A stretch of 64,000 nucleotides of DNA from Amycolatopsis coloradensis. Lineage in GTDB: Bacteria; Actinomycetota; Actinomycetes; Mycobacteriales; Pseudonocardiaceae. The stretch is taken from assembly GCF_001953865.1 (NCBI RefSeq), contig NZ_MQUQ01000005.1, positions 11,401-75,400 on the forward strand, read 5' to 3'. Positions 52,358 to 63,987 of this stretch are shown piece after piece. Under the pieces are notes generated by a model. The model was given only the letters and a program-made list of their open reading frames with translations. It was not told the DNA's origin and ran no database searches. The position numbers were made by a program, and so were the translations under genes. How positions within the stretch are numbered: the first letter of the stretch is position 1; each line of letters opens with the position of its first letter.

Positions 52358-53131
52358 ATGTGGATCCGACGTATGTCCATGATCGCCGCCGCCGTCGTTG
52401 CCGGGTCGCTCTTCGCCGGGCCCGCGGCGGTGGCCGAGCCGTCTTCCGGGCCGCCGGTCGAAACCTTCATCATCGGCGGCAAGGTCGTCACCACTCCTTA
52501 CTCGTTCTTCGCGTCGCTGCAACGCAATGGCCGTCATTTCTGTGGAGCGTCGCTGATCGCACCGCAATGGCTCGTCACGGCGAGGCACTGCGTCCAGGGT
52601 TCCACCGGTGGCGGTTTCTCCGCTCGGATCGGTGCGGTCAACACCGGTTCCGGCGGCGAGGTCATCACCGCGGCGAGCGCGACCCTCGGCGCGAACGACA
52701 TCGCTGTGGTGAAGCTGTCGAGAGCGGCCACTGCCACACCGATCAAGATCGCGGCCGCCAGTCCCGCCGTCGGCACCGTCAACAAGCTGATCGGTCACGG
52801 GCAGACCTGCGGTTCGCCCGGTTGCGGTGGTGCGTCGCCACAGCTTCGCGAGGTGGACACCACTACCGTCGCGGATTCGAGGTGTACCGCCAGTTTCAAG
52901 CCAGGCAAGGAAATCTGCTTCCAGGGTGCACCCGGGACCAGCGCCTGCTACGGCGACTCCGGTGGACCGTCCATTTTGGGCGGTGAGCTGACCGGCGCCA
53001 CCAGCCGATCCGGTAACAACAGCAGCAACTGCCTCAACGGTCCCGGGATCTACAACAGCGTTCCCGGCTATCGGGCCTGGATCAACCAGGTCACCGGTGG
53101 TGCGGTGACCGCGTGGGAAGCGACGCTATAG
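52358..53131 (+). CDS. Secreted trypsin-like serine protease (S1)
   Basis: A 257-residue precursor, AGGAGG upstream of the ATG. Signal peptide to about residue 30 (MIAAAVVAGSLFAGPAAVAE). The catalytic triad is intact: His in VTARHCVQG, Asp in ANDIAVVKL, Ser in CYGDSGGPSI. Cysteines are placed as in actinomycete trypsins. Probably activated by removal of a short propeptide before IIGGK. Extracellular protein degradation. A hairpin (53140-53159) follows. Confidence 0.92.
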   Translation: MWIRRMSMIAAAVVAGSLFAGPAAVAEPSSGPPVETFIIGGKVVTTPYSFFASLQRNGRHFCGASLIAPQWLVTARHCVQGSTGGGFSARIGAVNTGSGGEVITAASATLGANDIAVVKLSRAATATPIKIAAASPAVGTVNKLIGHGQTCGSPGCGGASPQLREVDTTTVADSRCTASFKPGKEICFQGAPGTSACYGDSGGPSILGGELTGATSRSGNNSSNCLNGPGIYNSVPGYRAWINQVTGGAVTAWEATL

Positions 53132-53139
53132 CTCCCTGA

Positions 53140-53159
53140 GGGCGCTTGCCTGAGCGCCC
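53140..53159. terminator. Hairpin after protease gene
   Basis: GGGCGCT pairs with AGCGCCC across a 6-nt loop, 8 nt beyond the stop. Confidence 0.6.
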
Positions 53160-53199
53160 GGCCGGCGGTCGCTCGCCGAGGACCGTCGGCCGGGTGCGC

Positions 53200-53571
53200 T
53201 CAACCGTGGTGGGTGGCCCGGGTCTCCGCTTCACACCATCCCCGGTCGAGGAGGCGGAATCCCGCGTCGATGGCCGCCGCCGGATCGGCCTCACGGACCG
53301 CCACCCACTGAATCCGCAAAGCGAACCGGACGTAGAAGCGGATTTCTTCGCTCGGTTCTTCCCGCCCGAAGTCTCCGGTGATCACCGAGACCAAGGCGTC
53401 CTCGGGGCGCAGCCACGAGTGCTGATCTCGATGGTGCTCTACCTCGTGATGATCTTTACCGCGGGCGACAACCCATCGGCCTCCTCTGCGCCGGCGCGGC
53501 CATCGTGAAGCCGAAAGCCGCCTGAACACCCCTCCGGCAAGTAGTCCTCTACTTGCGGCCGGACTTGACAT
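53200..53571 (-). CDS. Possible small hypothetical protein
   Basis: The C-terminal part reads like real coding sequence (QHSWLRPEDALVSVITGDFG, EEIRFYVRFALRIQWVAVRE, ADPAAAIDAGFRLLDRGWCE) and ends ETRATHHG. The start is unclear: the only ATG is at 53571, inside the ArsR operator, and the first 40 residues look unconvincing. Could be 5'-truncated. Confidence 0.5.
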   Translation of the reverse strand: MSSPAASRGLLAGGVFRRLSASRWPRRRRGGRWVVARGKDHHEVEHHRDQHSWLRPEDALVSVITGDFGREEPSEEIRFYVRFALRIQWVAVREADPAAAIDAGFRLLDRGWCEAETRATHHG

Positions 53572-53616
53572 GCAGCCATATGGCTGCCTAACCTGCGAAG
53601 GCAGCCGTGAGGCTGC
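53565..53616 (+). promoter_or_regulatory. Promoter with two ArsR-type operators
   Basis: TTGACA (53565-53570) and a -10-like TAACCT (53589-53594) with an 18-nt spacer filled by the perfect palindrome GCAGCCATATGGCTGC (53572-53587). A second copy, GCAGCCGTGAGGCTGC, is at 53601-53616 just before the RBS. Position predicts autorepression of the following regulator. Confidence 0.75.
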
Positions 53617-53633
53617 ATATCCAGGAAGGCGAC

Positions 53634-54425
53634 ATGGACGAGGTCTTCAAGGCGCTGGCCGACCCCAGTCGCCGCCGGTTGCTGGACGACCTGAACGCCC
53701 GGAACGGGCAGACCCTGCGTGAGCTGTGCACGGGGCTGGAGATGGCGCGGCAGTCGGTCAGCAAGCATCTGGCCGTGCTGGAGGCGGCCAACCTCGTGAC
53801 CACAGTGTGGCGTGGCCGCGAGAAGTTGCATTACGTGAACGCGGAGCCGATCAACGCGATCGCCGAGCGCTGGATCGACCGGTACCACCAGGGCCGGGTC
53901 GACGCGCTCGCCGATCTGAAGCAGGCATTGGAGCAGGAACCCATGAGCACCCACGAATTCGTCTACACCAGCTACATCAAGACGACGCCCGAGCGGCTGT
54001 GGCGGGCGCTGACCGATCCGGTCTTCACGAAGCAGTACTGGGGCTGTGAGTTCACTTCGGACTGGAAGCCCGGCTCGACGATGGCCTGGGAGCAGCTCGG
54101 CGTGAAGCTGGAGGACTCCGAGCAGGTCGTGCTGGAGTCCGATCCGTACCGGCGGCTGTCCTACACGTGGCACACCTTCACCCCGGAATTCGCCAAGTCC
54201 GTGGGGCTCGACGACGACGTGACGGCGAAACTCCGGGCCGAGTCGCGGTCGAAGGTGACGTTCGACCTCGAGCCGGTCGGTGACACGGTGAAGCTGACCG
54301 TGGTGCACGACGGTTTCGACGAGGGCAGCACGGCGCTGGAGCTGGTCCAGGGTGGCTGGCCGTCGATCCTGTCGAGCCTCAAGACCCTGCTCGAGACCGG
54401 CGAACCGCTGCCCGAACCCGCGTAA
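53634..54425 (+). CDS. ArsR-family regulator fused to SRPBCC domain
   Basis: A 263-residue fusion. Residues 1-95: ArsR winged helix (MDEVFKALADPSRRRLLDDL, MARQSVSKHLAVLEAANLVT). Residues 105-255: AHSA1/SRPBCC domain (FVYTSYIKTTPERLWRALTD, YWGCEFTSDWKPGS) that would bind a hydrophobic ligand. GGAAGG precedes the ATG. Such fusions let ligand binding in the SRPBCC cavity control the repressor. Two operators precede the gene. Confidence 0.9.
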   Translation: MDEVFKALADPSRRRLLDDLNARNGQTLRELCTGLEMARQSVSKHLAVLEAANLVTTVWRGREKLHYVNAEPINAIAERWIDRYHQGRVDALADLKQALEQEPMSTHEFVYTSYIKTTPERLWRALTDPVFTKQYWGCEFTSDWKPGSTMAWEQLGVKLEDSEQVVLESDPYRRLSYTWHTFTPEFAKSVGLDDDVTAKLRAESRSKVTFDLEPVGDTVKLTVVHDGFDEGSTALELVQGGWPSILSSLKTLLETGEPLPEPA

Positions 54426-54466
54426 GTGGGTCGACGCCGCCGGTCTCATCCGGCAGTATCCGCGGC

Positions 54467-55237
54467 GTGCCCCTGGAGATCGCTTGCGACGAGTCCGGGT
54501 CCGAGGGCGAGAAGCTGATCGGCGGGCAGACCGACGTGTTCGCGCACGCCGGGGTCCGGTTGGGCATCGAGGACGCCGCGGCCTGTCTGGTCGAGTTGCG
54601 GCGCAGGATCCGTTCGCCGGCGGTCGAGTACAAGGCCAACCACCTGCTCCGCACGAAGCACCGGCGGGTCCTCGAATGGTTCCTCGGCCCGTCGGGTCCG
54701 GTCCGCGGTCGCGCGCATGTGTATCTCGTGGACAAGAAACTGCTGCTGGCGAACGAACTCCGCGCGCTCGTCGGCCCGGGCGTCACACCGGGCGACGAAC
54801 TCCTGGCCGCGTTCAACGACGTGCTGCGGACCAGGAACCGGCGGGAACCGGCGGCGGGATCGTTCTTCGCCTTGGTCGGCGACACGGCACAGCTGCGGGC
54901 GAAGGTGGCCGGGTTGCGTGCGGCCAAGGTCCTCGATCCGCTGGTCCCCGCGATCCTCCGCGCCGTCGCACGCTGGAGCGAGGACGGCGAGCAAGTCTTC
55001 CTCGTCCACGACGAACAGCCGTCGCTCAAGGGGGAACGGCTCGCCGAAATCGAGGCGAGTCCTGGCCTCGCCGGGCTGAAGTTCGTGGATTCGCGGACCG
55101 ATCCGCGGGTACAGGTCGCCGATTTCCTGGTCGGTGTCGCCCGGCGGATCGCCGAGGACGAAGTGAACGGGAACGGTGACGCGGTATTGACCACGTTGCT
55201 CGCGCCGTATGTCGACTCGGCGTCCCTCCGGGACTGA
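54467..55237 (+). CDS. DUF3800-like protein, core-region copy
   Basis: A 256-residue protein starting with GTG (MPLEIACDESGSEGEKLIG); the early DESG motif and the late DPRVQVADFLVGVARRIAED, with an invariant aspartate, are DUF3800 landmarks. It starts 42 nt after the ArsR-SRPBCC gene and may be co-transcribed. Function unknown; RNase H-like fold suspected. Confidence 0.75.
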   Translation: MPLEIACDESGSEGEKLIGGQTDVFAHAGVRLGIEDAAACLVELRRRIRSPAVEYKANHLLRTKHRRVLEWFLGPSGPVRGRAHVYLVDKKLLLANELRALVGPGVTPGDELLAAFNDVLRTRNRREPAAGSFFALVGDTAQLRAKVAGLRAAKVLDPLVPAILRAVARWSEDGEQVFLVHDEQPSLKGERLAEIEASPGLAGLKFVDSRTDPRVQVADFLVGVARRIAEDEVNGNGDAVLTTLLAPYVDSASLRD

Positions 55238-57577
<2,340 letters not shown>

Positions 57578-57581
57578 ACTC

Positions 57582-58769
57582 CTAGAACGCGGTCAGGACG
57601 ATCCGCGCGGTGCGCGGGTCGCCGTCGTGCACCAGCGACTCGAAGTGCCCGACGTCGTCGAAGGCGAAACCGTACGCCTTCCCGTCGACCATCTGCTCGT
57701 GGACGATCCGCGAGTAGTGGTCGGTGACGGACTGCTGGTAGAACTGGCCCGCGTCGTAGGTCGGTTGCGTGTGCAGGGAACCGAGGGTCGAGCGGTGCAG
57801 CGCCGCGCACAGCGTCCGCGCGATCGGGCCGACGACCTGGTCGTTCGGCGCCTGCAACCGGCCGTCGCAGTTGAAGACGTCACGGGTGCTCGGCTTGCCG
57901 AACGACGCCACCGTCGCGCCCGAGGTGTTCGTGAACCGCAGGACGTCGTCCCCGCCGGTGCGGCCGGTGAACTTCTTGCCGGGTTCGGCCTCGAACGGGA
58001 CCACCGTCAGCGGCGTCGACTTGTAGGTGTTCCAGGCGTTCGTGACGTAACCGTCGAGATAGCTCCCGCTGAACTTGCCGGAGTCGAGACCCTTGCCCGG
58101 CGCGAGGACCCGCAGCCGGGCAAGGGCCAGGTTCGAGAACCCGGACTGGCCCTGGATGGCGTTGAAGATGTTCTCGCGGCCGCCCGGCTTGAGGCGTCCG
58201 GTTTCCTTGCTCACGCCGGCGCCGTTGGTCAGCCCGACCGCGTGCGGGACGCTGAACATGTCGACCTGCGAGCTGTTGATGAACAGCCCGCCGTTGTCGT
58301 AGGTGAATTCGCTCCAGTCGAACAGGATGTCGCGGTTCGGGTCGCCACCGGCCCACGGCGCCGGCTGCACCAGCCCGTCCGGGGCCAGGAAGAACTTGAT
58401 CTTCTGCCCGAACGACATGTAGACGCGGCCCGAGAGCATCCGCGGGATCTTGATCGTCGTCGAGCCGCCGTTGCCGGGGCCCGCGATCGCGACGTCCGGC
58501 GCGGGGCTCGGCGGGTTCGCGCCGGGTGGCCACGGGGTGAAGACGCCGCCGGCGTTGACGTAGCCGAGCCTGCCGGTGTCGAGGTTCGTGCCGAGCACGT
58601 AAAGGTGGACCGCGTCCGAGCGGTTCGAAGTGTTGGTGACGGTCAGCGGCAGCGGATCGGGTCCCGCGGCGACCGCGGTGGGCGCCGAAAGCGCCGAAAC
58701 CCCGGTGACCAGGGGGAGGGCGACCGCCAACGCGGTCAAGACGCGCCGGATCTTCTGACGGATGCGCAC
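57582..58769 (-). CDS. Secreted GH64 beta-1,3-glucanase
   Basis: A 395-residue precursor with GTG start after GAGGAG. Signal peptide to about residue 34 (LTALAVALPLVTGVSAL). The mature sequence (GRVYMSFGQKIKFFLAPDGL, FDWSEFTYDNGGLFINSSQV, DMFSVPHAVGL) is that of glycoside hydrolase family 64, with the acidic residues in the DWSEFT segment and a thaumatin-like fold. It would hydrolyse fungal laminarin-type glucans. Its stop lies 4 nt from the geosmin synthase stop. Confidence 0.92.
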   Translation of the reverse strand: MRIRQKIRRVLTALAVALPLVTGVSALSAPTAVAAGPDPLPLTVTNTSNRSDAVHLYVLGTNLDTGRLGYVNAGGVFTPWPPGANPPSPAPDVAIAGPGNGGSTTIKIPRMLSGRVYMSFGQKIKFFLAPDGLVQPAPWAGGDPNRDILFDWSEFTYDNGGLFINSSQVDMFSVPHAVGLTNGAGVSKETGRLKPGGRENIFNAIQGQSGFSNLALARLRVLAPGKGLDSGKFSGSYLDGYVTNAWNTYKSTPLTVVPFEAEPGKKFTGRTGGDDVLRFTNTSGATVASFGKPSTRDVFNCDGRLQAPNDQVVGPIARTLCAALHRSTLGSLHTQPTYDAGQFYQQSVTDHYSRIVHEQMVDGKAYGFAFDDVGHFESLVHDGDPRTARIVLTAF

Positions 58770-59071
58770 AGTTCACTCCTCGGCTGAATCCCGCCGCGCG
58801 AACGCTGGACGCGGCGGTGCTTGCGGATGTCGGCCGGGGGCGCGTTCCCGGCCTTCGGGGTGACCTTGGCGAGGGGTCTCAGCACGGGAAGTTACGTCCC
58901 GAGTACCACCATGTCCAGACCACCAGTGGGAACCTGTCCGGTTTCGCGCCGAGGCGGACAATTCATCGCAGACCTTCGTCGATTGAGGTGGCCGAATTCC
59001 TCGACTATCGTGGTCCGCGTTCCGTCCTGGACCCCGGCGGCCGGGTTTTCTCATCCGTGGGGAGCGGGACA

Positions 59072-59695
59072 ATGGGCGGCGGCAAGTTTCCGGTGCGAAG
59101 AACCGGCGACGGGGAAACCTGGATTTCCCCCGCCGGCTGGGACGGCCTCGCCAGGTCCGCGGCGGACGGCGAGCCGCGCGGTATGGACGACCTCATGGCC
59201 GCCCTCGCGCCGTGGGCGCGGCAATACGCCGAAACCCGGCTCAGCGGCCGCGATCTGACCTATCTCGAACCGGCCGACGTCGCACAGGAAATCTGTCTCG
59301 CCGTCTTCGTCGCGGTTCCCGGTTACGGGCTGCGCGGCGGTTCCTTCCTGTTCCTCCTGCGAGCCATCGCGGCGAACAAGGTCGCCGACGTCTTCCGGAA
59401 GGCGGCGCGGAGCAAGCAGGTACTGACCGGTGAACTCCCGGAGCTGCCGGGTGTCGCCGCGGAGGAACCGGAGGAGCGCGCCCTGCGGGACGACCTCGGG
59501 GTCCGGCTCGGCAGGCTGATGCGGATGCTGCCGGTCTCCCACCGGGAAGTGCTGGGAATGCGGGTGATCGGCCAGCTGACGTCGAACGAGACCGCGGCGG
59601 CGCTCGGCACGACCTCGTCACGGGTGCGGGTGACCAAACACCGGGCGATCAGCAGGCTGCGTGCCTGCGCTCAGCGCCAGGACGCCTTGAGCTGA
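59072..59695 (+). CDS. ShbA-like sigma-70 family factor
   Basis: A 207-residue sigma factor; GGGGAG precedes the ATG. Region 2 spans ALAPWARQYAETRL to NKVADVFRKAARSK (with EPADVAQEICLAVFVAVPGY), region 4 spans MLPVSHREVLGMRVIGQLTS to RVRVTKHRAISRLR. The layout resembles the actinomycete ShbA group, which drives the principal sigma gene in Streptomyces; that role here is inference. No anti-sigma gene is adjacent. Confidence 0.85.
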   Translation: MGGGKFPVRRTGDGETWISPAGWDGLARSAADGEPRGMDDLMAALAPWARQYAETRLSGRDLTYLEPADVAQEICLAVFVAVPGYGLRGGSFLFLLRAIAANKVADVFRKAARSKQVLTGELPELPGVAAEEPEERALRDDLGVRLGRLMRMLPVSHREVLGMRVIGQLTSNETAAALGTTSSRVRVTKHRAISRLRACAQRQDALS

Positions 59696-59955
59696 ATACG
59701 GATCAACAGCCGGAAAAGCGGATTCCCCCGCTTGGCCCGGGTTTCGAGAATGCGAACGCACATGGCCCCTCCAGAGCTCGCCGTCGGCGCCGTCGCCGAG
59801 GGCCTGGGCCACGAACGCTTGTTTCCAACCCTAGGCGCGGACGGTGAAGCCCGAACCGGCTGAACGGACGATTGGTGTTCTCCCGGGGCGGAAGCGGTGC
59901 GGAACGATACCGATTCGGCGCTTGTTCGCCCCCGATTGATACCTAGACTGGATAG

Positions 59956-60870
59956 GTGTTCTCCTTGGAGCAGCTGGTGAGTTTCGTCGCGGTGGCCGAG
60001 GAGCTGCACTACGGCCGTGCGGCGGAGCGGCTTTCGATGACCCAGCCGCCGCTGAGCAGGCGGATCCAGTTGCTGGAGCGCGAACTGGGCGTCGAGCTTT
60101 TCGACCGTACGCACCGCACCGTCCGGTTGACACCCGCCGGACGGGTTTTTCTCGCCGAGGCAAGGAAAATACTGCGCTCGTCGCAAGAGGCGACGTTGTA
60201 TGTCCGCCGGGCGAAGAAGGGTGAGGTCGGGGTCGTCACCCTCGGTTTCACCGCCACCGCGGCGTATTCGTACCTCGAACGCGTGCTCGCCGCGGCGAAC
60301 GCCGAATTGCCGGGAGTCGATCTGGTGCTGCGGGAAATGGTGACCTCGGCCCAGGTGGAGGAATTGCTGACAGGCGGGATCGACCTCGGCATGATCCGGC
60401 CGCCGGTCACCGGCGGCGACATCGTGACCCTGCCGTTGTGGCGGGAACCGTTGCTGGCGGCCTTGTCGTCGGCGCATCCTTTGGCGCGGCGCAAGAAAAA
60501 TCCCGATATCCGCGATTTCGACGGCGAACCGTTCATCATGTATTCGCCGTCGGAGTGCCGGTATTTCCACGACGTGCTCGTGGCGGTGTTCCGCGCGGCG
60601 CGGGTGCTGCCGGAGTACACGCAGTACCCCAGTCAGGTGCATACGGTGCTCGCGCTGGTCAAAGCGGACCTCGGTGTCGCCTTGGTGCCCGCCGCGGCGG
60701 CCGCGCTGCGGTTCGAAGGCGTCGTGCTCCGTCCGGTGGACGGCATCGAGGGCCGTCCGGTGGAACTCGAACTGATGTGGCGGCGGGGCAACAACAATCC
60801 GTCGCTCGGCGCGTTGCTCACCGTCATCGGCGGTCTGGTGCGGCGATCCCGTCAGTCCACTGTGGACTGA
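59956..60870 (+). CDS. LysR-family transcriptional regulator
   Basis: A 304-residue protein with GTG start. HTH at residues 1-60 (LEQLVSFVAVAEELHYGRAA, MTQPPLSRRIQLLERELGV), substrate-binding domain at 90-295 (GVVTLGFTATAAYSYLERVL). Of the group resembling BenM/CatM-type regulators in its start. No obvious target gene is adjacent; the upstream spacer of 260 bp holds no other gene. Confidence 0.92.
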   Translation: MFSLEQLVSFVAVAEELHYGRAAERLSMTQPPLSRRIQLLERELGVELFDRTHRTVRLTPAGRVFLAEARKILRSSQEATLYVRRAKKGEVGVVTLGFTATAAYSYLERVLAAANAELPGVDLVLREMVTSAQVEELLTGGIDLGMIRPPVTGGDIVTLPLWREPLLAALSSAHPLARRKKNPDIRDFDGEPFIMYSPSECRYFHDVLVAVFRAARVLPEYTQYPSQVHTVLALVKADLGVALVPAAAAALRFEGVVLRPVDGIEGRPVELELMWRRGNNNPSLGALLTVIGGLVRRSRQSTVD

Positions 60871-60891
60871 GCGACTGCTCGGTGGTCCTTG

Positions 60892-60942
60892 TCGCGAAAG
60901 CCACTTTCGCGGCGTCTGATGTCCCGAAAGTGGCTTTCGCGA
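60892..60942. repeat. 18-bp extragenic palindrome / bidirectional terminator
   Basis: TCGCGAAAGCCACTTTCG and CGAAAGTGGCTTTCGCGA are perfect complements around 15 nt, between two convergent genes. Elements of this type are dispersed in Amycolatopsis genomes, from memory; a related CGAAGGCCACCTTCAAG follows near 60991. Confidence 0.75.
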
Positions 60943-61038
60943 CACTCAGGGCGGCGCTACTGCCGGGTCGGGCCCGCCGGAGCTGTCCCGAAGGCCACCT
61001 TCAAGACGACCGGGCACCGTCCCGCTCGCCCCAGCCAC

Positions 61039-62043
61039 TCACGACGTGGACGGCTCTGGCCAAGCGTCGCCCCACTCGGCGTCGCGGGCCGCGCGGTAGG
61101 CCTGGCCGTGCCGTTTGGTGACGATCGTTTCGGTGAGGCCCGAGTCGGCGCAGAGCGACAGGCTGACCATGCCCTTGCGTTTGACCGGATGCCGCAGGAT
61201 CCGGCTCTCGGCGCGCTCCGTAGCCGCGCGTGAGGCGACGACGTAGGAGAACTTCTCGTCCTCGAACCCGAGCGTCCCGGACTTGAGCTGGCGATGCAGG
61301 ACGGCGCGCGGGAGGCGGGCGGAGAAATGGCACCAGTCCTTGCCGCGCGGGATGGGGCAGGCGCCTTCGTGCGGGCAGGGCGCGACCAGGGAGAGGCCGA
61401 GTCCGACGAGCTGATCCCTGGCCTCGACGATCCGTTCGTAGCCCCCTGGGGTGCCGGGTTCGATCAGCACGAGCATCCCGGCCTTCGCCGAAAGCCAGTG
61501 GACGGTGTCGGCCCGGCGGGCTTCGGGCAGTTCGCCGAGGACGTAGGAAAGGGTCACCAGGTCGGCCTCCGGCGCGGGCGCGGCCGGGTCGATCAGGCCG
61601 CGGCGCCAGGTCGAGCCGCGGACGGCCTTGCCACCGGCGTTCCCCGCGAGCCGCCGTCCCAGCGCGATCGCGCCCGGGACCTGCTCCACGACGGTGCTCT
61701 CCTCCAGTGACGACCAGACGTCGGCCGCCGCCCAGATCGCGGCACCGGTGCCGCCCCCGACGTCGATCTGCGTGCGCGGAGCGAACCCGGGAGCGCGGAG
61801 GGCGGCTTCGGCGAGGACAGCGTGTACGGCGGCGTAGGTGGCCGGCATCCGGTAGCCCGCGTACGCCGCGATGTCGATCTCGGAGGAGAGGATGGGCGCG
61901 CTCGCGGGGTTGTTCTCGCGGTAGCGCGTGGAGAGCCGCTCGACGGACTGCGTCAGCCTGGCTTGCGGGTACTTGCCCAGCTCTGCGTCGAGGGCTGAGC
62001 GGAGGTCTGAGGGGAGAGCGGCCACGACGGCAGATTCTCCCAT
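61039..62043 (-). CDS. Rsm22-family rRNA methyltransferase-like protein
   Basis: A 334-residue protein with SAM-binding motif IDVGGGTGAAIWAAADVW and LVTLSYVLGELPE, and the Cys cluster CPHEGACPI ... DWCHFSARLPR followed by FEDEKFSYVV, hallmarks of the Rsm22 family of small-subunit methyltransferase-like proteins. The cysteines probably hold an Fe-S cluster. Function in ribosome assembly is by family. Monocistronic, convergent with the LysR gene. Confidence 0.88.
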   Translation of the reverse strand: MGESAVVAALPSDLRSALDAELGKYPQARLTQSVERLSTRYRENNPASAPILSSEIDIAAYAGYRMPATYAAVHAVLAEAALRAPGFAPRTQIDVGGGTGAAIWAAADVWSSLEESTVVEQVPGAIALGRRLAGNAGGKAVRGSTWRRGLIDPAAPAPEADLVTLSYVLGELPEARRADTVHWLSAKAGMLVLIEPGTPGGYERIVEARDQLVGLGLSLVAPCPHEGACPIPRGKDWCHFSARLPRAVLHRQLKSGTLGFEDEKFSYVVASRAATERAESRILRHPVKRKGMVSLSLCADSGLTETIVTKRHGQAYRAARDAEWGDAWPEPSTS

Positions 62044-62177
62044 GTGCGGTTGACCTGCGGTTTCGAGGCTGCTCGAATACTCGCGGAAAAAAGTTTCGGG
62101 GACGTGTCGAAACCGGGAACGCCCGATCGACGCGGAGATGTGGCAGGGACGAGCCCCGCCGGGAACGGAGACGCGAG

Positions 62178-62594
62178 ATGCGGTTCATGGTGATTGTCAA
62201 GAGCGACGAGAAGACCGACGTGGCCGGCGCCCAGCCGAGTGCCGAGGAGTTGCAGGAGATGGGGAAGTTCAACGAGGAGCTGGTGAAGGCCGGCGTCATG
62301 CTCGCGGGTGAAGGGCTGCTCCCCAGCGCCGAGGGTTTCCGTATCCAGTACTCCGGCACCACCGAGGCCAGGGTCGTCGACGGGCCCTTCGCCGAGAGCA
62401 AGGAACTCATCGCGGGTTTCTGGATCCTCCAAGTCAAGGACCGGGCCGAGGTCGTCGAATGGATGAAGCGTGCTCCGTTCCGTGAGGGCGAGATCGAGAT
62501 CCGGCGGATCGCCGAGATGGAGGACTTCGACAACGCCACCCCCGAGATCGTCGAGCACGAGCAGAAGCTGCGGGAGCGGGCCGGGGCGAACTAG
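62178..62594 (+). CDS. YCII / DGPF-domain protein
   Basis: A 138-residue protein, MRFMVIVKSDEKTD start with GGAG upstream, conserved DGPFAESKELIAGFW motif and the acidic/basic end FREGEIEIRR. This ferredoxin-like-fold family is encoded beside ECF42 sigma factors and thought to be their partner; here the sigma gene follows 133 nt downstream. Confidence 0.9.
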   Translation: MRFMVIVKSDEKTDVAGAQPSAEELQEMGKFNEELVKAGVMLAGEGLLPSAEGFRIQYSGTTEARVVDGPFAESKELIAGFWILQVKDRAEVVEWMKRAPFREGEIEIRRIAEMEDFDNATPEIVEHEQKLRERAGAN

Positions 62595-62727
62595 GCCTCG
62601 TACCGGGTCGTACTCGGGCGCGTCCACCCGTGCCGTCAGGGACCGCCTGGGCGCGAAGACCGCGAACAGACTTGCCGGACACGGCCCAGGGTTGCGGTCG
62701 TCGCGCCGACGATGTTGATTGGTCGGC

Positions 62728-63987
62728 GTGACGGCAACAGCAGACCCCCGGTCGGCGATCGACGCGGTGTGGCGGATCGAATCGGCCCGCCTCATCGCCG
62801 GTCTCGCGCGGATGACGCGCGACGTCGGCCTCGCCGAGGAACTGGCGCAGGACGCGCTGGTCGCCGCGCTCGAACAGTGGCCCGAGTCGGGCGTCCCGAG
62901 GAATCCGGGCGCCTGGCTCATGACCACGGCGAAACGCCGCGCCGTCGACACCTTCCGGCGCAACGAGCGGTACGAGCGGAAACTCGGCGAGATCGGCCGC
63001 GAGCAGGAGTTCGAGGAGGAACCCGACTTCACCTCGGGCCTCGACGACCACATCGAGGACGATCTGCTGAGGCTGGTGTTCACCGCCTGCCACCCGGTGC
63101 TCTCGACCGAGGCCAGGGTGGCGCTGACGCTGAAGATGATCGGCGGGCTCCAGACGCACGAGATCGCGCGGGCGTTCCTCGCGAAGGAGACCGCCATCGC
63201 GCAGCGGATCGTCCGGGCGAAGAAGACGCTCGGCGACGCCAAGGTGCCGTTCGAGGTGCCCGAGGGCGAGGATCGGGTCGCACGGCTTTCGTCGGTGCTC
63301 GAAGTGATCTACCTGATCTTCAACGAGGGCTATTCGGCGACGGCGGGCGAGGACTGGATGCGGCCGGCGTTGTGCGAGGAGGCGCTGCGGCTCGGCCGGA
63401 TCCTCGCCGGGCTCATGCCGAAGGAATCCGAAGTGCACGGGCTCGTCTCGCTGATGGAGATCCAGGCTTCGCGGTCCGCCGCGCGGGTCGGGCCGAACGG
63501 TGAGCCCGTTCTGCTGCTGGACCAGGACCGGGCCAAATGGAACCGGCTGCTGATCGGCCGCGGCCTCGCCGCGCTGGACCTCGCCGAGTCACTCGCGGGC
63601 GGCGCTTTCGGCGTCTACGCGGCCCAGGCCGCCATCGCCGCCTGTCACGCGCGGGCGCGGACGGGTGAGGAGACCGACTGGGGACGCATCGCGGTCCTGT
63701 ACGAAGGGCTCGGGAAGCTGAACCCGTCGCCGGTGATCGAGCTGAACCGTGCGGTGGCGCTGTCGATGGCCGTCGGGCCGGAGGCGGGACTCGAGGTCGT
63801 CGACAAGCTGACGTCGGAGCCCGCGCTGAAGTCGTATCACCTGCTGCCGAGCGTGCGTGGCGACTTCCTGGCGAAGCTCGGCCGTCTCGACGAGGCCCGT
63901 GCGGAGTTCAAGCGCGCGGCGGAGATGACCGGGAACGACCGGGAACGCACTCTGCTGCTGAACCGGGCGGCCGACTGCGCCCCCTGA
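62728..63987 (+). CDS. ECF42 sigma factor with C-terminal TPR-like extension
   Basis: A 419-residue protein; GTG start at 62728 (MTATADPRSAIDAVWRIESA). Region 2: LIAGLARMTRDVGLAEELAQ; region 4: LTLKMIGGLQTHEIARAFLA. Then the long extension of the ECF42 group (DUF6596 and TPR-like part: VIYLIFNEGYSATAGEDWMR, LNPSPVIELNRAVALSMAVG), which replaces a classical anti-sigma factor in control. Pairs with the DGPF protein upstream. Confidence 0.93.
   Translation: MTATADPRSAIDAVWRIESARLIAGLARMTRDVGLAEELAQDALVAALEQWPESGVPRNPGAWLMTTAKRRAVDTFRRNERYERKLGEIGREQEFEEEPDFTSGLDDHIEDDLLRLVFTACHPVLSTEARVALTLKMIGGLQTHEIARAFLAKETAIAQRIVRAKKTLGDAKVPFEVPEGEDRVARLSSVLEVIYLIFNEGYSATAGEDWMRPALCEEALRLGRILAGLMPKESEVHGLVSLMEIQASRSAARVGPNGEPVLLLDQDRAKWNRLLIGRGLAALDLAESLAGGAFGVYAAQAAIAACHARARTGEETDWGRIAVLYEGLGKLNPSPVIELNRAVALSMAVGPEAGLEVVDKLTSEPALKSYHLLPSVRGDFLAKLGRLDEARAEFKRAAEMTGNDRERTLLLNRAADCAP

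Noticed and set aside
59671-60945. 424-residue open frame on the minus strand
   Set aside because: Antisense to the LysR gene; no domain.
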